DNA of 51,731 nucleotides from Wolinella sp052173415 (GTDB lineage Bacteria > Campylobacterota > Campylobacteria > Campylobacterales > Helicobacteraceae), in contig JBQMYQ010000009.1 in NCBI GenBank assembly GCA_052173415.1, forward strand, positions 1 through 51,731, written 5' to 3'. Below the pieces are notes generated by a model. The model did no database searches. It saw nothing but the letters and a program-made list of their open reading frames with translations, and had not been told where the DNA came from. Positions 33,217-41,520 of the stretch are shown here, piece by piece; position 1 is the first letter of the stretch; each line of letters opens with the position of its first letter. The translations under genes and the position numbers were made by a program.

Positions 33217-34074
33217 CTATTCGTCTTGCAAAATCTCCGTGCCGATTCCCTCACTAGTAAAGAGCTCAAGCAGTAGCGAATGCTCAATTCGCCCATCGAT
33301 GATATGCGCCTTTTCCACGCCACCTTTCACGCACTGCACGCACGCATCGACCTTGGGAATCATGCCCCCACTAATCACACCCGCGCGCTTATTTTCCTCC
33401 ACTTCACTCAAGGTGAGACTCTCAATAAGCTCCCCATCGCTATTTAGCACGCCCTGCGTGTCCGTGAGGAAGATCACTTTGCGCGCTTTGATTGCCTGTG
33501 CAATCTCGCTCGCAGCGATGTCTGCATTGATGTTGTAGCCCGGATGTCCCGCCTCTTCTCCCTCAGCCACAGGCGCAATCACAGGCACGAAACCCTGCTC
33601 AAGGAGATTGTGAATGATTTCACTCCTCACCTCGACTATCTCGCCCGTGTAGCCAAAACGCCCGCCATCTTTAGGTTTAGCGCGCAATAACGAGGAATCC
33701 TTGCCGCTGATTCCCACGGCTTTGACACCGTGATGATTGAGAAATGAGGTAATTTCTTTATTAATCTCGCCACTTAGCACCATCTCGACCACTTTCATGG
33801 AATCGACACACGTTATGCGATACCCATCGACGAATTTGCTCTCAATCCCGAGCTTCTCAAGCAATTCCGTAATCTTTTTCCCGCCGCCATGCACGATTAC
33901 TGGGCGGATTCCGAGCATATACAAAAGCACAATATCAATGGCGAATTGCTCTTTTAGCGCGGGGGTAATCTGCGCTGCACCGCCATATTTAATCACCATA
34001 ATGCTACCGCTAAAAAGTTTAATATGCGGGAGGGAATCCAAAAGAATATTGACAATTTTCAGACGCTTTTGCAT
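33217..34074 (-). CDS. argB: Acetylglutamate kinase
   Basis: Second enzyme of arginine synthesis: phosphorylates N-acetylglutamate. Conserved sites are VIKYGGAA near residue 27, VIVHGGGKKI (about 60-69), NADIAASEIA and SGGMIPKVDA. 285 residues. A strong AGGAGG ribosome-binding site is present. The gene is absent in H. pylori but present in Campylobacter and several other Campylobacterota, so it is informative about the organism. Confidence 0.96.
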   Translation of the reverse strand: MQKRLKIVNILLDSLPHIKLFSGSIMVIKYGGAAQITPALKEQFAIDIVLLYMLGIRPVIVHGGGKKITELLEKLGIESKFVDGYRITCVDSMKVVEMVLSGEINKEITSFLNHHGVKAVGISGKDSSLLRAKPKDGGRFGYTGEIVEVRSEIIHNLLEQGFVPVIAPVAEGEEAGHPGYNINADIAASEIAQAIKARKVIFLTDTQGVLNSDGELIESLTLSEVEENKRAGVISGGMIPKVDACVQCVKGGVEKAHIIDGRIEHSLLLELFTSEGIGTEILQDE

Positions 34075-34139
34075 AAAGAAACCTCCTAGGATAGGTAATC
34101 CACGGCATTATAACAACAAATAGTGCCCACAAAAAGGCA

Positions 34140-34168
34140 GGAATCGCGCCAGTAACCCCGCGGATTCC
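34140..34168. repeat. Inverted pair of the iterated motif between argB and a membrane-protein gene
   Basis: GGAATCGCG (34140-34148) and CGC-G-GATTCC (34159-34168) can pair as a nine-base-pair stem with one bulge. It lies just beyond the stop of the gene at 34174 and before argB, so it could end or attenuate the upstream transcript. Confidence 0.5.
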
Positions 34169-34173
34169 CGCTT

Positions 34174-34620
34174 CTAGCGCATGCGCCTTTTTTCTACGCG
34201 CTCAACGTGCATACCCTCTCCTCGCCGATAATAGAGCGCATCGCGCCCTTCGTAGATGAGGGCTGCCTGTGTTGTTTTCCCGTTTGGGAGCGTAATCTCC
34301 ACGCTCTCTTTGTAGAAAATCGCCTTGCCCCACGAATGACCGATTATGGGTAAAAATGAAAACATTGTCAGTATTACCACCCCGACGTAGAGTATTCTAA
34401 ATGCGTTCGCCATCTTTGCAAAAAAGAGCAAGAATCCTGTCGAGATTGAGATTCCAAGGAATTTCAATCCATCAAAAGCATACGCAAAATAGGGGTTAAA
34501 ATAGACAGCGATCCCATAATATTCCAAGTAGTTTTTCTGCACCCCCGCAAAAAAGACCACTAGAGGAATCAGGGTCAAAATCGAACCAAAAAATAGAATT
34601 GTAAAAAATTTCGTTACCAT
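34174..34620 (-). CDS. Small membrane protein of unknown function
   Basis: 148 residues with three hydrophobic segments (about 5-25, 50-68 and 75-95), followed by a soluble basic C-terminus that includes VEITLPNGKTTQAALIYEG and ends RVEKRRMR. No family recognised. It starts 7 bases after the YrdC-like gene and probably belongs to the carB transcript. Confidence 0.7.
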   Translation of the reverse strand: MVTKFFTILFFGSILTLIPLVVFFAGVQKNYLEYYGIAVYFNPYFAYAFDGLKFLGISISTGFLLFFAKMANAFRILYVGVVILTMFSFLPIIGHSWGKAIFYKESVEITLPNGKTTQAALIYEGRDALYYRRGEGMHVERVEKRRMR

Positions 34621-34627
34621 GAGTTAC

Positions 34628-35068
34628 TCACCGAATCTTCTGACATCTCTCTCGCCCGAGATGCCATATTTTAGAGGGATTCCCCTTGCTAATCTCCACA
34701 CTCTCATAGACAATCACGTCACACGCCCCTTTTGCAAATTCTAGCGAAAAGCTCTCGCCTGCCCGATTCGCCGAAGTAGAATAGAGTGCGCCAAAGCGCT
34801 CCAAAAACTGCCGATGTCTTTGGTCTTTTACCACTCGGATTCCCTTGCCATTAGGATAAACAAACGAAGTTTGTCGCGCCCTTCTTACACGATTCCTGAA
34901 ACTCACAGGAACGCGCACGAATCGCTTAAGTATATCCAAAGAAGAGACACTTAAGAGCAGAGGTTTTCCCATGGGTCTGCCTTTTAGATTCCCAAGTCGC
35001 TTAGAATCTTTGCTCAAAAGCCCCGCAGTGGTATCACTCTGCGCGAGATAGACTAGCCCCGCATTCAC
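34628..35068 (-). CDS. Short Sua5/YciO/YrdC-family protein
   Basis: YrdC-fold protein related to the enzyme that makes threonylcarbamoyl-AMP for the t6A modification of tRNA. YLAQSDTTAGLLSKD corresponds to the family's P-T-D-T-V-Y-G-L segment, and LKGRPMGKPLLLSV to K-x-R-P-x-x-K-P-L. LYSTSANRAGE matches the STSAN motif. At 146 residues it is shorter than most Sua5/TsaC proteins (about 190-200). It could be the t6A enzyme of this lineage or a YciO-like paralogue. The ATGA overlap with carB indicates coupling. Confidence 0.8.
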   Translation of the reverse strand: MNAGLVYLAQSDTTAGLLSKDSKRLGNLKGRPMGKPLLLSVSSLDILKRFVRVPVSFRNRVRRARQTSFVYPNGKGIRVVKDQRHRQFLERFGALYSTSANRAGESFSLEFAKGACDVIVYESVEISKGNPSKIWHLGRERCQKIR

Positions 35069-38000
35069 GGCACTTTCCCTTGCAGATAGTCTTGAATGGT
35101 GTGCGCACTATTCACCCCGCCTAGGCGCATTTCCTTAATCGCAAGTGCCGCCGCATTAGCTGCCGAAAGTGTCGTAAAATAGGGCACGGCACTCCTTAGC
35201 ACCTGACGGCGAATGCGCTTTGCGTCATCTTTACTTGATTTGTTATCGCTCGTGTTAATCGCCAGCGCAATCTCGCCGTTTGTGAGCTTATCCTCGATAT
35301 TTGGGCGACCCTCAGAGATTTTTAGCACCGCTTGCGACTTTACACCCGCTTCGCTCAACGCCCTATGCGTCCCACTCGTCGCAAGAATTTCAAATCCAAG
35401 CTCCTCAAACTTGCGCGCAATCTCGATTCCTTGAAGCTTGTCCGTATTAGTGAGGGAGATAAACAGTTTGCCCCCTTGAGGGAGCGAATTTTTGCACGCC
35501 AGCTGACTTTTTGCAAAGCTAATGCCAAAACTGCGACTAATTCCCATCACTTCGCCCGTGGATTTCATCTCAGGTCCGAGAATCAGATCCGCGCCGCTTA
35601 GTTTGTTAAAAGGAAAGACCGATTCCTTCACAGCGATGTGATCGCTCCTCTTTGCGCGGTAGATTTCGCCCTCTTTTTGAACCCGGTTAAAGGAATCGTA
35701 ATAGCGAAGGGCTTCGGGCAAATCCCCCTGCCACATGACGCGCGTGGCGACTTTTGCGAGCGGGATTCCCGTAGCTTTGCTGACAAAAGGCACGGTGCGG
35801 CTGGCGCGAGGATTAACCTCAATGAGATAGATTTCGCCCTTGTAAATTGCATATTGCGCGTTCATAAGCCCCTTCACACCGAGATTTATAGCGATTTTTG
35901 CACTGAGGCGCTCAATCTCCTCTATGATTTTTGGCTCAAGGCTCACCGCAGGGAGCGAGCACGCGGAATCGCCCGAGTGGATTCCCGCCTCTTCGATATG
36001 CTGCATGATTCCCGCAATATAGACACACTTGCCATCACAAATCACATCGACATCAAGCTCGGTCGCATTATCAAGGAATTTATCGATTAGCACGGGCGAT
36101 TCCTCGCTCACACGCACCGCCTCTTCCATATAGAGGCGCAACTCCTCTTGATTATAGACAATCCTCATCGCGCGCCCGCCCAGCACGTAGCTTGGACGCA
36201 CTAAAACCGGGAATCCGATACGCTCGGCAATCTCATGCGCCTCCTCTTTGGTAAAAGCCGTGCCATTTTGCGGCTGCTTGAGATGGTGCTCCTCAACGAA
36301 TTTTGCGAACTTCTCCCGATCCTCCGCCACGTCAATCACTCTTGCGCTCGTGCCGATGATTTTCGCGCCGATTTGCGTGAGGATTTTAGCGAGCTTCAAA
36401 GGCGTCTGCCCGCCGAAATGGACGATGATTCCATCGGGATTCTCGCGCTCAATCACGCTTCGCACATGCTCAAAATCGATGGGCTCAAAATACAAAATAT
36501 CGCTCGTATCATAATCCGTGCTGACGGTCTCGGGATTGCAGTTATACATGATTGAGGTAATCCCCAAATCTTGCAAGGCAAAAGCCGCATGCACGCAACA
36601 ATAATCAAACTCGATTCCCTGTCCGATACGATTGGGGCCTCCGCCGATAATCATCACTTTCTTGCAGGAATCCGCTTTTTTAGAAGACGCGCCCTCCGTA
36701 AAATCACGTCCAAAGGGGGGCAACTCCACCACATCGGTGCTCGAATAAAGATAGGGTGTGAGTGCCATAAACTCCGCTGCACACGTATCTACCTCATGAT
36801 AGCTAAGCGCGATTCCCAGCCGATTACGTGCGGAGTAGATTTCGCCCTCGCCAAGTTGCATATTTTCCCTGCGGCTGATGAGATGCGCAATCATCTTGTC
36901 GCTAAAACCATGCGCTTTAAGCGTGCGCAGGCGCGTTTTGTCATTGAGCACTTCAAGGTCGATTCCCGCCTCAAGGCGCACAATCTCTTCAAGTTGCTCC
37001 AAAAACCACGGGTCGATTTTGCACAGCTCATGAATCTCGATTCTGCTCAGCCCCTGACGGAATCCCTCGGCAATATAGAGCAACCGCTCGGCATTCGGAC
37101 GACGGATTTCGCGCTTAATCTTTTCAATATCGCTACATATTTGGTTGAAACCAAAGATTCCTGTCTCCATGGAGCACAGAGCCTTTTGGAGCGATTCTTG
37201 GAAAGTCGCGCCGATTGCCATCACTTCGCCGATACTCTTCATGGACGTCGTGAGTGTGGAATCGGCGAGTGGAAATTTCTCAAACGTAAAACGCGGAATC
37301 TTCGTCACAATATAATCGATACTCGGCTCAAATGAAGCGGGCGTGCCGGTGATGTCATTTTTAATCTCATCGAGCGTATAGCCCACAGCAAGGAGTGTCG
37401 CGACTTTGGCGATGGGATAGCCCGTCGCTTTGCTTGCAAGAGCCGAGCTGCGCGAGACGCGCGGATTCATCTCGATGACAATCATGCGCCCGGTATCGGG
37501 GTGGATTGCAAACTGCACGTTGCTCCCGCCCGTATCTACGCCGATCTCGCGCAAAATCGCAAAACTCGCGTCGCGCATACGCTGATACTCCTTGTCCGTG
37601 AGCGTGAGCGCAGGCGCAATCGTAACGGAATCGCCCGTATGAACACCCATGGGATCGAGATTCTCAATACTGCATACGATGATACAATTATCCGCTTTAT
37701 CGCGAATCACCTCCATCTCGAACTCTTTCCAGCCAAGGAGCGATTCCTCAATCAAAATCTCATGAATCGGGCTAATCTCTAAGCCGTTTTGAGCGATTTG
37801 CTTAAACTCCTCGATATTGTAAGCAACGCCACTCCCGCCCCCTGCGAGCGTAAAACTCGCACGGATAATAATGGGGAATCCGATCTCTTTAGCCGCCTCT
37901 AGGGCTTCGGGCATGTTGTAGGCGTAGCGCGAATGGGGTAAATCCATGCCAATTCTCTGCATCGCCTCTTTGAACGCTTTCCTATCCTCGCCTTTTTTGA

Positions 38001-38361
38001 TTGCTTCAGGTTTCGCACCAAGGAAAATCACCTCGCCCAGCATGCCCTTTTGGTGCATACTCATCGCGATATTGAGCGCAGTCTGCCCGCCCATCGTGGG
38101 TAAGATCGCATCGACGCGCTCCTTTTTGATAATATCTGCGATAATCTCTTCGGTAATGGGCTCGATGTAGGTGCGATCGGCAAATTCGGGATCGGTCATG
38201 ATGGTCGCGGGATTTGAATTAACTAACACCACGCGATAGCCTAGGCTCTTTAGCGTTTTAGCCGCTTGCGTGCCCGAATAGTCAAACTCGCACGCTTGAC
38301 CGATAACAATGGGACCTGAGCCGATAAGGAGAATCGTGCTGATGTCTTCGCGTTTAGGCAT
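35065..38361 (-). CDS. carB: Carbamoyl-phosphate synthase large subunit
   Basis: Makes carbamoyl phosphate from bicarbonate, ATP and ammonia from CarA, for arginine and pyrimidine synthesis. 1098 residues with two homologous ATP-grasp halves (first: VLVNSNPATIMTDPE and EMNPRVSRSSALASKATGYP; second: MYNCNPETVSTDYD and EVNPRASRTVPFVSKATG), an oligomerisation segment, and a C-terminal MGS-like allosteric domain (LFISLTNTDK to AINTSDN). No missing motif is seen. The GGAATC motif is frequent within it. Confidence 0.98.
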   Translation of the reverse strand: MPKREDISTILLIGSGPIVIGQACEFDYSGTQAAKTLKSLGYRVVLVNSNPATIMTDPEFADRTYIEPITEEIIADIIKKERVDAILPTMGGQTALNIAMSMHQKGMLGEVIFLGAKPEAIKKGEDRKAFKEAMQRIGMDLPHSRYAYNMPEALEAAKEIGFPIIIRASFTLAGGGSGVAYNIEEFKQIAQNGLEISPIHEILIEESLLGWKEFEMEVIRDKADNCIIVCSIENLDPMGVHTGDSVTIAPALTLTDKEYQRMRDASFAILREIGVDTGGSNVQFAIHPDTGRMIVIEMNPRVSRSSALASKATGYPIAKVATLLAVGYTLDEIKNDITGTPASFEPSIDYIVTKIPRFTFEKFPLADSTLTTSMKSIGEVMAIGATFQESLQKALCSMETGIFGFNQICSDIEKIKREIRRPNAERLLYIAEGFRQGLSRIEIHELCKIDPWFLEQLEEIVRLEAGIDLEVLNDKTRLRTLKAHGFSDKMIAHLISRRENMQLGEGEIYSARNRLGIALSYHEVDTCAAEFMALTPYLYSSTDVVELPPFGRDFTEGASSKKADSCKKVMIIGGGPNRIGQGIEFDYCCVHAAFALQDLGITSIMYNCNPETVSTDYDTSDILYFEPIDFEHVRSVIERENPDGIIVHFGGQTPLKLAKILTQIGAKIIGTSARVIDVAEDREKFAKFVEEHHLKQPQNGTAFTKEEAHEIAERIGFPVLVRPSYVLGGRAMRIVYNQEELRLYMEEAVRVSEESPVLIDKFLDNATELDVDVICDGKCVYIAGIMQHIEEAGIHSGDSACSLPAVSLEPKIIEEIERLSAKIAINLGVKGLMNAQYAIYKGEIYLIEVNPRASRTVPFVSKATGIPLAKVATRVMWQGDLPEALRYYDSFNRVQKEGEIYRAKRSDHIAVKESVFPFNKLSGADLILGPEMKSTGEVMGISRSFGISFAKSQLACKNSLPQGGKLFISLTNTDKLQGIEIARKFEELGFEILATSGTHRALSEAGVKSQAVLKISEGRPNIEDKLTNGEIALAINTSDNKSSKDDAKRIRRQVLRSAVPYFTTLSAANAAALAIKEMRLGGVNSAHTIQDYLQGKVP

Positions 38362-38406
38362 GCCAAACCTTGCGTAAAAATGGGATTAGGTATTTCAAAA
38401 TGCGCG

Positions 38407-38412
38407 ATTTTA
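38407..38412 (-). promoter_or_regulatory. Candidate -10 element of carB
   Basis: TAAAAT on the minus strand, 46 bases before the carB ATG. A small inverted repeat CACG-TTTTA-CGTG lies at about 38433-38445, roughly at the -35 region, and could be an operator. Confidence 0.4.
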
Positions 38413-38547
38413 GCGAAAAAGCACTAAATTTTCACGTTTTACGTGCTTTTGGCTATGCTTGATTTTGCACGCTCTTTAGGGTAGGATTCCCGCCTCATAA
38501 ACGAAGTAGGCGTTCAGCTCATCTGTTGCGTGGATTGAACGCCTCCT

Positions 38548-38650
38548 TTTAGACCTGTGCAATGGTGCTTTAGGATAATGCTTCAGGGTGGGAACACAGC
38601 AGAGCCTCCTAAAGTGTCGTGTGCCGCAGGTATCTGAATGGAGGTCTAAA
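38548..38650 (+). ncRNA. ffs: Signal recognition particle RNA (4.5S type)
   Basis: Core domain recognised from CAGG-GTG-GGAA-CAC-AGCAG (about 38584-38602). The GGAA tetraloop closes a GTG/CAC stem, and the flanking CAGG and AGCAG are the conserved internal-loop bases that bind Ffh. Outside it TTTAGGA pairs with TCCTAAA, and the outermost TTTAGACCT (38548-38556) pairs perfectly with AGGTCTAAA (38642-38650). This gives about 103 bases. Further helices outside these limits suggest a longer transcript (see findings). A TATGCT near 38454 could be the -10 box. Confidence 0.88.
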
Positions 38651-38737
38651 GCCTCCCCAAACCTCCGCTCTGTCAAACTTCGTTTAAACTCTTTTCACTA
38701 AAATTCCCCAAAAGCTCTAAATTCAAAGGAACGTGCC

Positions 38738-39526
38738 GTGTGGATGACACGCCAAGATAGCGCGGATTTCCAGCAAGAATACGCTATCAAACATAAGATT
38801 CTCGACGCGCGCAGCGAGCACAATCGCTTGGAGATTTTTAAAAGCGACGCATTTGATGAGATCGCGCTAGTCAATGAGAATCGCATATTTTTGCGAAGTC
38901 TTTTGCACCAAGAGAGCGAGATTCTCGCGCATATTCCCTTATGCACGCACGCTGCACCTAAACGCCTACTCATCGCGGGAGGATTTGATCTTGAAGTAGC
39001 ATTTGAGGCACTCAGACATGAGGATTTGGAGGTAGATTTCGCGCAAGAGGATTCTAAGATTCTCCACTCATTCATTAGCTTTTTTCCCCATTTTCAGGAA
39101 GTGATGAAGCACGCAAGATGTCGCATTTTGCCCTCGATTCCTCCAAAAGGGCAATATGACGTAATCATCTATCTATCACACCTAAAAAAGGAGCTTGTGG
39201 CGTCATTTCAGAGCATTTTATCAGATGATGGAATCCTCATCACTAGATTAGAAAATCTTATCCTGCACACGCAAACGACGCGAGAATATCTTGCCGAAGT
39301 TGCGCCTAATTTCTCCATTGCAATGCCCTTTATCGCGCCCTTTTCGCTCATCACGGATAATCATTTTCTCTTCCTCTCGCGCCGCTTCCACCCTACAGCA
39401 GATATTGTTTTGCAGCGCGCAGATATGCTCCAAAATCTCCTAAACTACGATGCTGCGATTCATCAGAGTGCTTTTATCCTGCCAAAATTCCTAAAAGTGG
39501 CACTGAAAAATATCGTGAAAAATTAA
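38738..39526 (+). CDS. speE: SpeE-like spermidine synthase homologue (Helicobacter type)
   Basis: Polyamine aminopropyltransferase-like protein of 262 residues, the same length as H. pylori SpeE, with similar sequence throughout (ARSEHNRLEIFKSDAFDEIA, HSFISFFPHFQEV, FSIAMPFIAPFSLIT, AAFILPKFLK). The glycine-rich GGGDG loop of classical spermidine synthases is replaced by LLIAGGFDLEVAFEAL, so substrate use is uncertain. The start is a GTG with AAGGA six bases upstream, giving M-W-M-T like the H. pylori M-W-I-T. It is 2 bases from coaE. Confidence 0.85.
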   Translation: MWMTRQDSADFQQEYAIKHKILDARSEHNRLEIFKSDAFDEIALVNENRIFLRSLLHQESEILAHIPLCTHAAPKRLLIAGGFDLEVAFEALRHEDLEVDFAQEDSKILHSFISFFPHFQEVMKHARCRILPSIPPKGQYDVIIYLSHLKKELVASFQSILSDDGILITRLENLILHTQTTREYLAEVAPNFSIAMPFIAPFSLITDNHFLFLSRRFHPTADIVLQRADMLQNLLNYDAAIHQSAFILPKFLKVALKNIVKN

Positions 39527-39528
39527 CC

Positions 39529-40131
39529 ATGCAAAAGCTACACTACGCAATCGCACTCTCAGGGGGAATCGGAACGGGTAAAAGCACCGCAGCTTCGATA
39601 TTTCGGCTACTTGGATACAAAGTCATCGACGCGGATAAAATCGCGCATGAGCTCTTGCAAAAATACAAAAATGAAGTGGCGGAGCTCTTTGGAGAGGAAA
39701 TTTTAAAAGATGAGAAGATCGAGCGCAAGGCGCTAGGGAAAATTGTTTTTGGGAATCTCTCCGAGCTAAAAAAGCTAGAAAACCTACTCCATCCCCCCAT
39801 CCGCGCAGAGATCCTCGCACAAGCAGAGGCTCTTGAGGCACTGGGATTCCCCTATTTTGTCGATATTCCTCTCTTTTTTGAAAAACGCACATCTTATGAG
39901 GCGATCCAAAAAAGCGTGCTAGTCTATGCACCAAAAAGCGTGCAAAAAGAGCGAATTTCCCTGCGCGATGGACTTTTAGACACAGAGATAGAGGCGCGAT
40001 TAAACGCACAAATGGACATTGAGAAAAAGCGCGCCCTTGCGGATTATGTCCTGCCTAATTATGGCTCGCTAGAAGAGCTCACAAGCGCGTGCGAAGCGAT
40101 GTCAGAGCGGATCAAAAAGGAGCTTGTATGA
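39529..40131 (+). CDS. coaE: Dephospho-CoA kinase
   Basis: Last enzyme of coenzyme A synthesis; phosphorylates the 3'-hydroxyl of dephospho-CoA. P-loop GGIGTGKST (about residues 12-20), then DADKIAHELL and LLHPPIRAEI, and the lid region with FVDIPLFFEKR. 200 residues. It follows speE as in H. pylori and overlaps dapF by ATGA. Confidence 0.95.
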   Translation: MQKLHYAIALSGGIGTGKSTAASIFRLLGYKVIDADKIAHELLQKYKNEVAELFGEEILKDEKIERKALGKIVFGNLSELKKLENLLHPPIRAEILAQAEALEALGFPYFVDIPLFFEKRTSYEAIQKSVLVYAPKSVQKERISLRDGLLDTEIEARLNAQMDIEKKRALADYVLPNYGSLEELTSACEAMSERIKKELV

Positions 40132-40916
40132 AAATCCCTGTCTCGAAATATAGCGCGAGTGGCAATGATTTTCTTATTTTTCACGCTTTCAAAAAGGGCG
40201 ATAGAAGCGCGCTAGCAAAGCAAATATGCGACTCTCATCAGGGTTTAGGGGCAGATGGACTCATTGTGCTTTTGCCCCACAGCGAGCTTGATTTTGAATG
40301 GGAGTTTTACAATCGCGATGGGAGTCGCGCGAATATGTGCGGGAATGGCGCAAGAGCCGCAGCTTTACATGCTTTTACGCACGCTTTGGCGGGAGATACA
40401 CAGCGATTCCTCACGGGTGCGGGAATCATCTCCGCAAGTATCCAAAATCACGAAGTGGAAGTTGCCCTCACCGCGCCGAAAATCCTTGATAAGGGCATTG
40501 AGAGGCTCGGATTCTCATGGTGGTTTATTGATACGGGTGTGCCTCATCTGGTGAGCCTTGATAAGGGGGCGTTTGCTCTCCCAAAAAGTGAGCTTGAGTG
40601 CCTAAGGCACGAGTTTGACGCCAATGTGAATGTCGCGCAAAACCGCGCTCAAGGAATCGCACTACGGACGTTTGAGCGCGGCGTGGAAGATGAGACGCTT
40701 GCGTGTGGGACGGGAATGGCGGCGGTATTTTTGCGCGCACATCATGCAGGAATCGTGCCCGCGCAGGCTGTGCTGATTCCTGCAAGTGGCGAGCATTTGG
40801 AGCTGAGAATTGCGGAGGAGGAGATATTTTTCAAAGGCAAGGTCTCTGAAATCTGCGATACTTTTTTAAATTTTGGAGGCGACCCAGCGCATTGCGCGGA
40901 TTCCCCACATTTCTGA
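40128..40916 (+). CDS. dapF: Diaminopimelate epimerase
   Basis: Converts LL- to meso-diaminopimelate for lysine and peptidoglycan. The two catalytic cysteines are in MCGNGARAAAL and LACGTGMAAVF; SASGNDFL near the N-terminus and NRDGSRANMCGNG are conserved. The ATG at 40128 overlaps the coaE stop and has AAGGAG five bases upstream, so an earlier in-frame codon (40089) inside coaE is not used. 262 residues. Confidence 0.96.
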   Translation: MKIPVSKYSASGNDFLIFHAFKKGDRSALAKQICDSHQGLGADGLIVLLPHSELDFEWEFYNRDGSRANMCGNGARAAALHAFTHALAGDTQRFLTGAGIISASIQNHEVEVALTAPKILDKGIERLGFSWWFIDTGVPHLVSLDKGAFALPKSELECLRHEFDANVNVAQNRAQGIALRTFERGVEDETLACGTGMAAVFLRAHHAGIVPAQAVLIPASGEHLELRIAEEEIFFKGKVSEICDTFLNFGGDPAHCADSPHF

Positions 40917-40928
40917 CGCTAGAATATC

Positions 40929-40965
40929 CTTTAAGTAATTACTTTAAGTCTATTTTGAATAGAAT
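40929..40965 (+). promoter_or_regulatory. petABC promoter with repeat/palindrome operator candidate
   Basis: TAGAAT (40960-40965) is a likely -10, 36 bases before the petA ATG. Upstream, CTTTAAGT occurs twice (40929-40936 and 40942-40949), with the second copy 13 bases after the first, and AAGTAATTACTT (40933-40944) is a perfect 12-base palindrome. The position at about -20 to -45 suits a regulator site; no regulator can be named. Confidence 0.45.
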
Positions 40966-41000
40966 GCCCGATTCAAAACACAATCACATAGGGAGCATAA

Positions 41001-41504
41001 ATGTCAGAGAACATGAAACGACGTGATTTTCTCGGTATGACCCTCGGCGGTGTGGCGGCTGTTGGCGCAGGTGCTACGCTAGTCGCGATGAAGGGTGCGT
41101 GGGATCCGTTACCTAGCGTCATTTCTGCGGGATTTACGACGGTAGATTTGAGCGGAATGAACGAGGGCGAGTGTCGGACGGTCGAATGGCGAGGCAAGCC
41201 GGTGTATGTCCTAAAAAAGAGTGCCGCGATGGAAAAATGCGCAGAGCGTGATGTGGTGGTAGATGGATCGGACTACTCCGTGGGAATCCAAATCTGCACG
41301 CACCTAGGTTGTATCCCATTTTATGACAGTGGCGAGATGAAGTTTAAGTGCGCCTGCCACGGAGGTGAGTTTGACGCCTGTGGCAGACAGACTTTCGGAC
41401 CGCCTCCCACCCCTATGGAGATTCCTCCGTTTAGAATCGAGGGCACAAAACTTGTGCTTGGTGAAGAAGGTCCCGAGTATCAAAAGCTCGCGGGCAAAGC
41501 GTAA
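41001..41504 (+). CDS. petA: Ubiquinol/menaquinol-cytochrome c reductase, Rieske iron-sulfur subunit
   Basis: Rieske protein of the bc1 complex; takes the first electron from quinol at the periplasmic face. N-terminal Tat-type anchor with KRRDFLG (residues 6-12) and a following hydrophobic helix. [2Fe-2S] ligands are C99, H101, C117 and H120 in CTHLGC and CACHGGEF, with C104-C119 as the expected disulfide. 167 residues. GGGAG precedes the ATG. First gene of petABC. Confidence 0.96.
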   Translation: MSENMKRRDFLGMTLGGVAAVGAGATLVAMKGAWDPLPSVISAGFTTVDLSGMNEGECRTVEWRGKPVYVLKKSAAMEKCAERDVVVDGSDYSVGIQICTHLGCIPFYDSGEMKFKCACHGGEFDACGRQTFGPPPTPMEIPPFRIEGTKLVLGEEGPEYQKLAGKA

Positions 41505-41520
41505 GTAAGGAGGCGGACTT

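Noticed and set aside
36571..37335. A 254-codon open frame on the + strand opposite carB
   Set aside because: It lies wholly antisense to a clearly conserved enzyme, has no ribosome-binding site or recognisable domain, and its composition is that of carB read backwards.
38476..38676. A 66-codon open frame on the minus strand over the SRP RNA
   Set aside because: It is antisense to a structured RNA with conserved core bases; the peptide has many Cys, His and Arg residues as expected of translated RNA genes.
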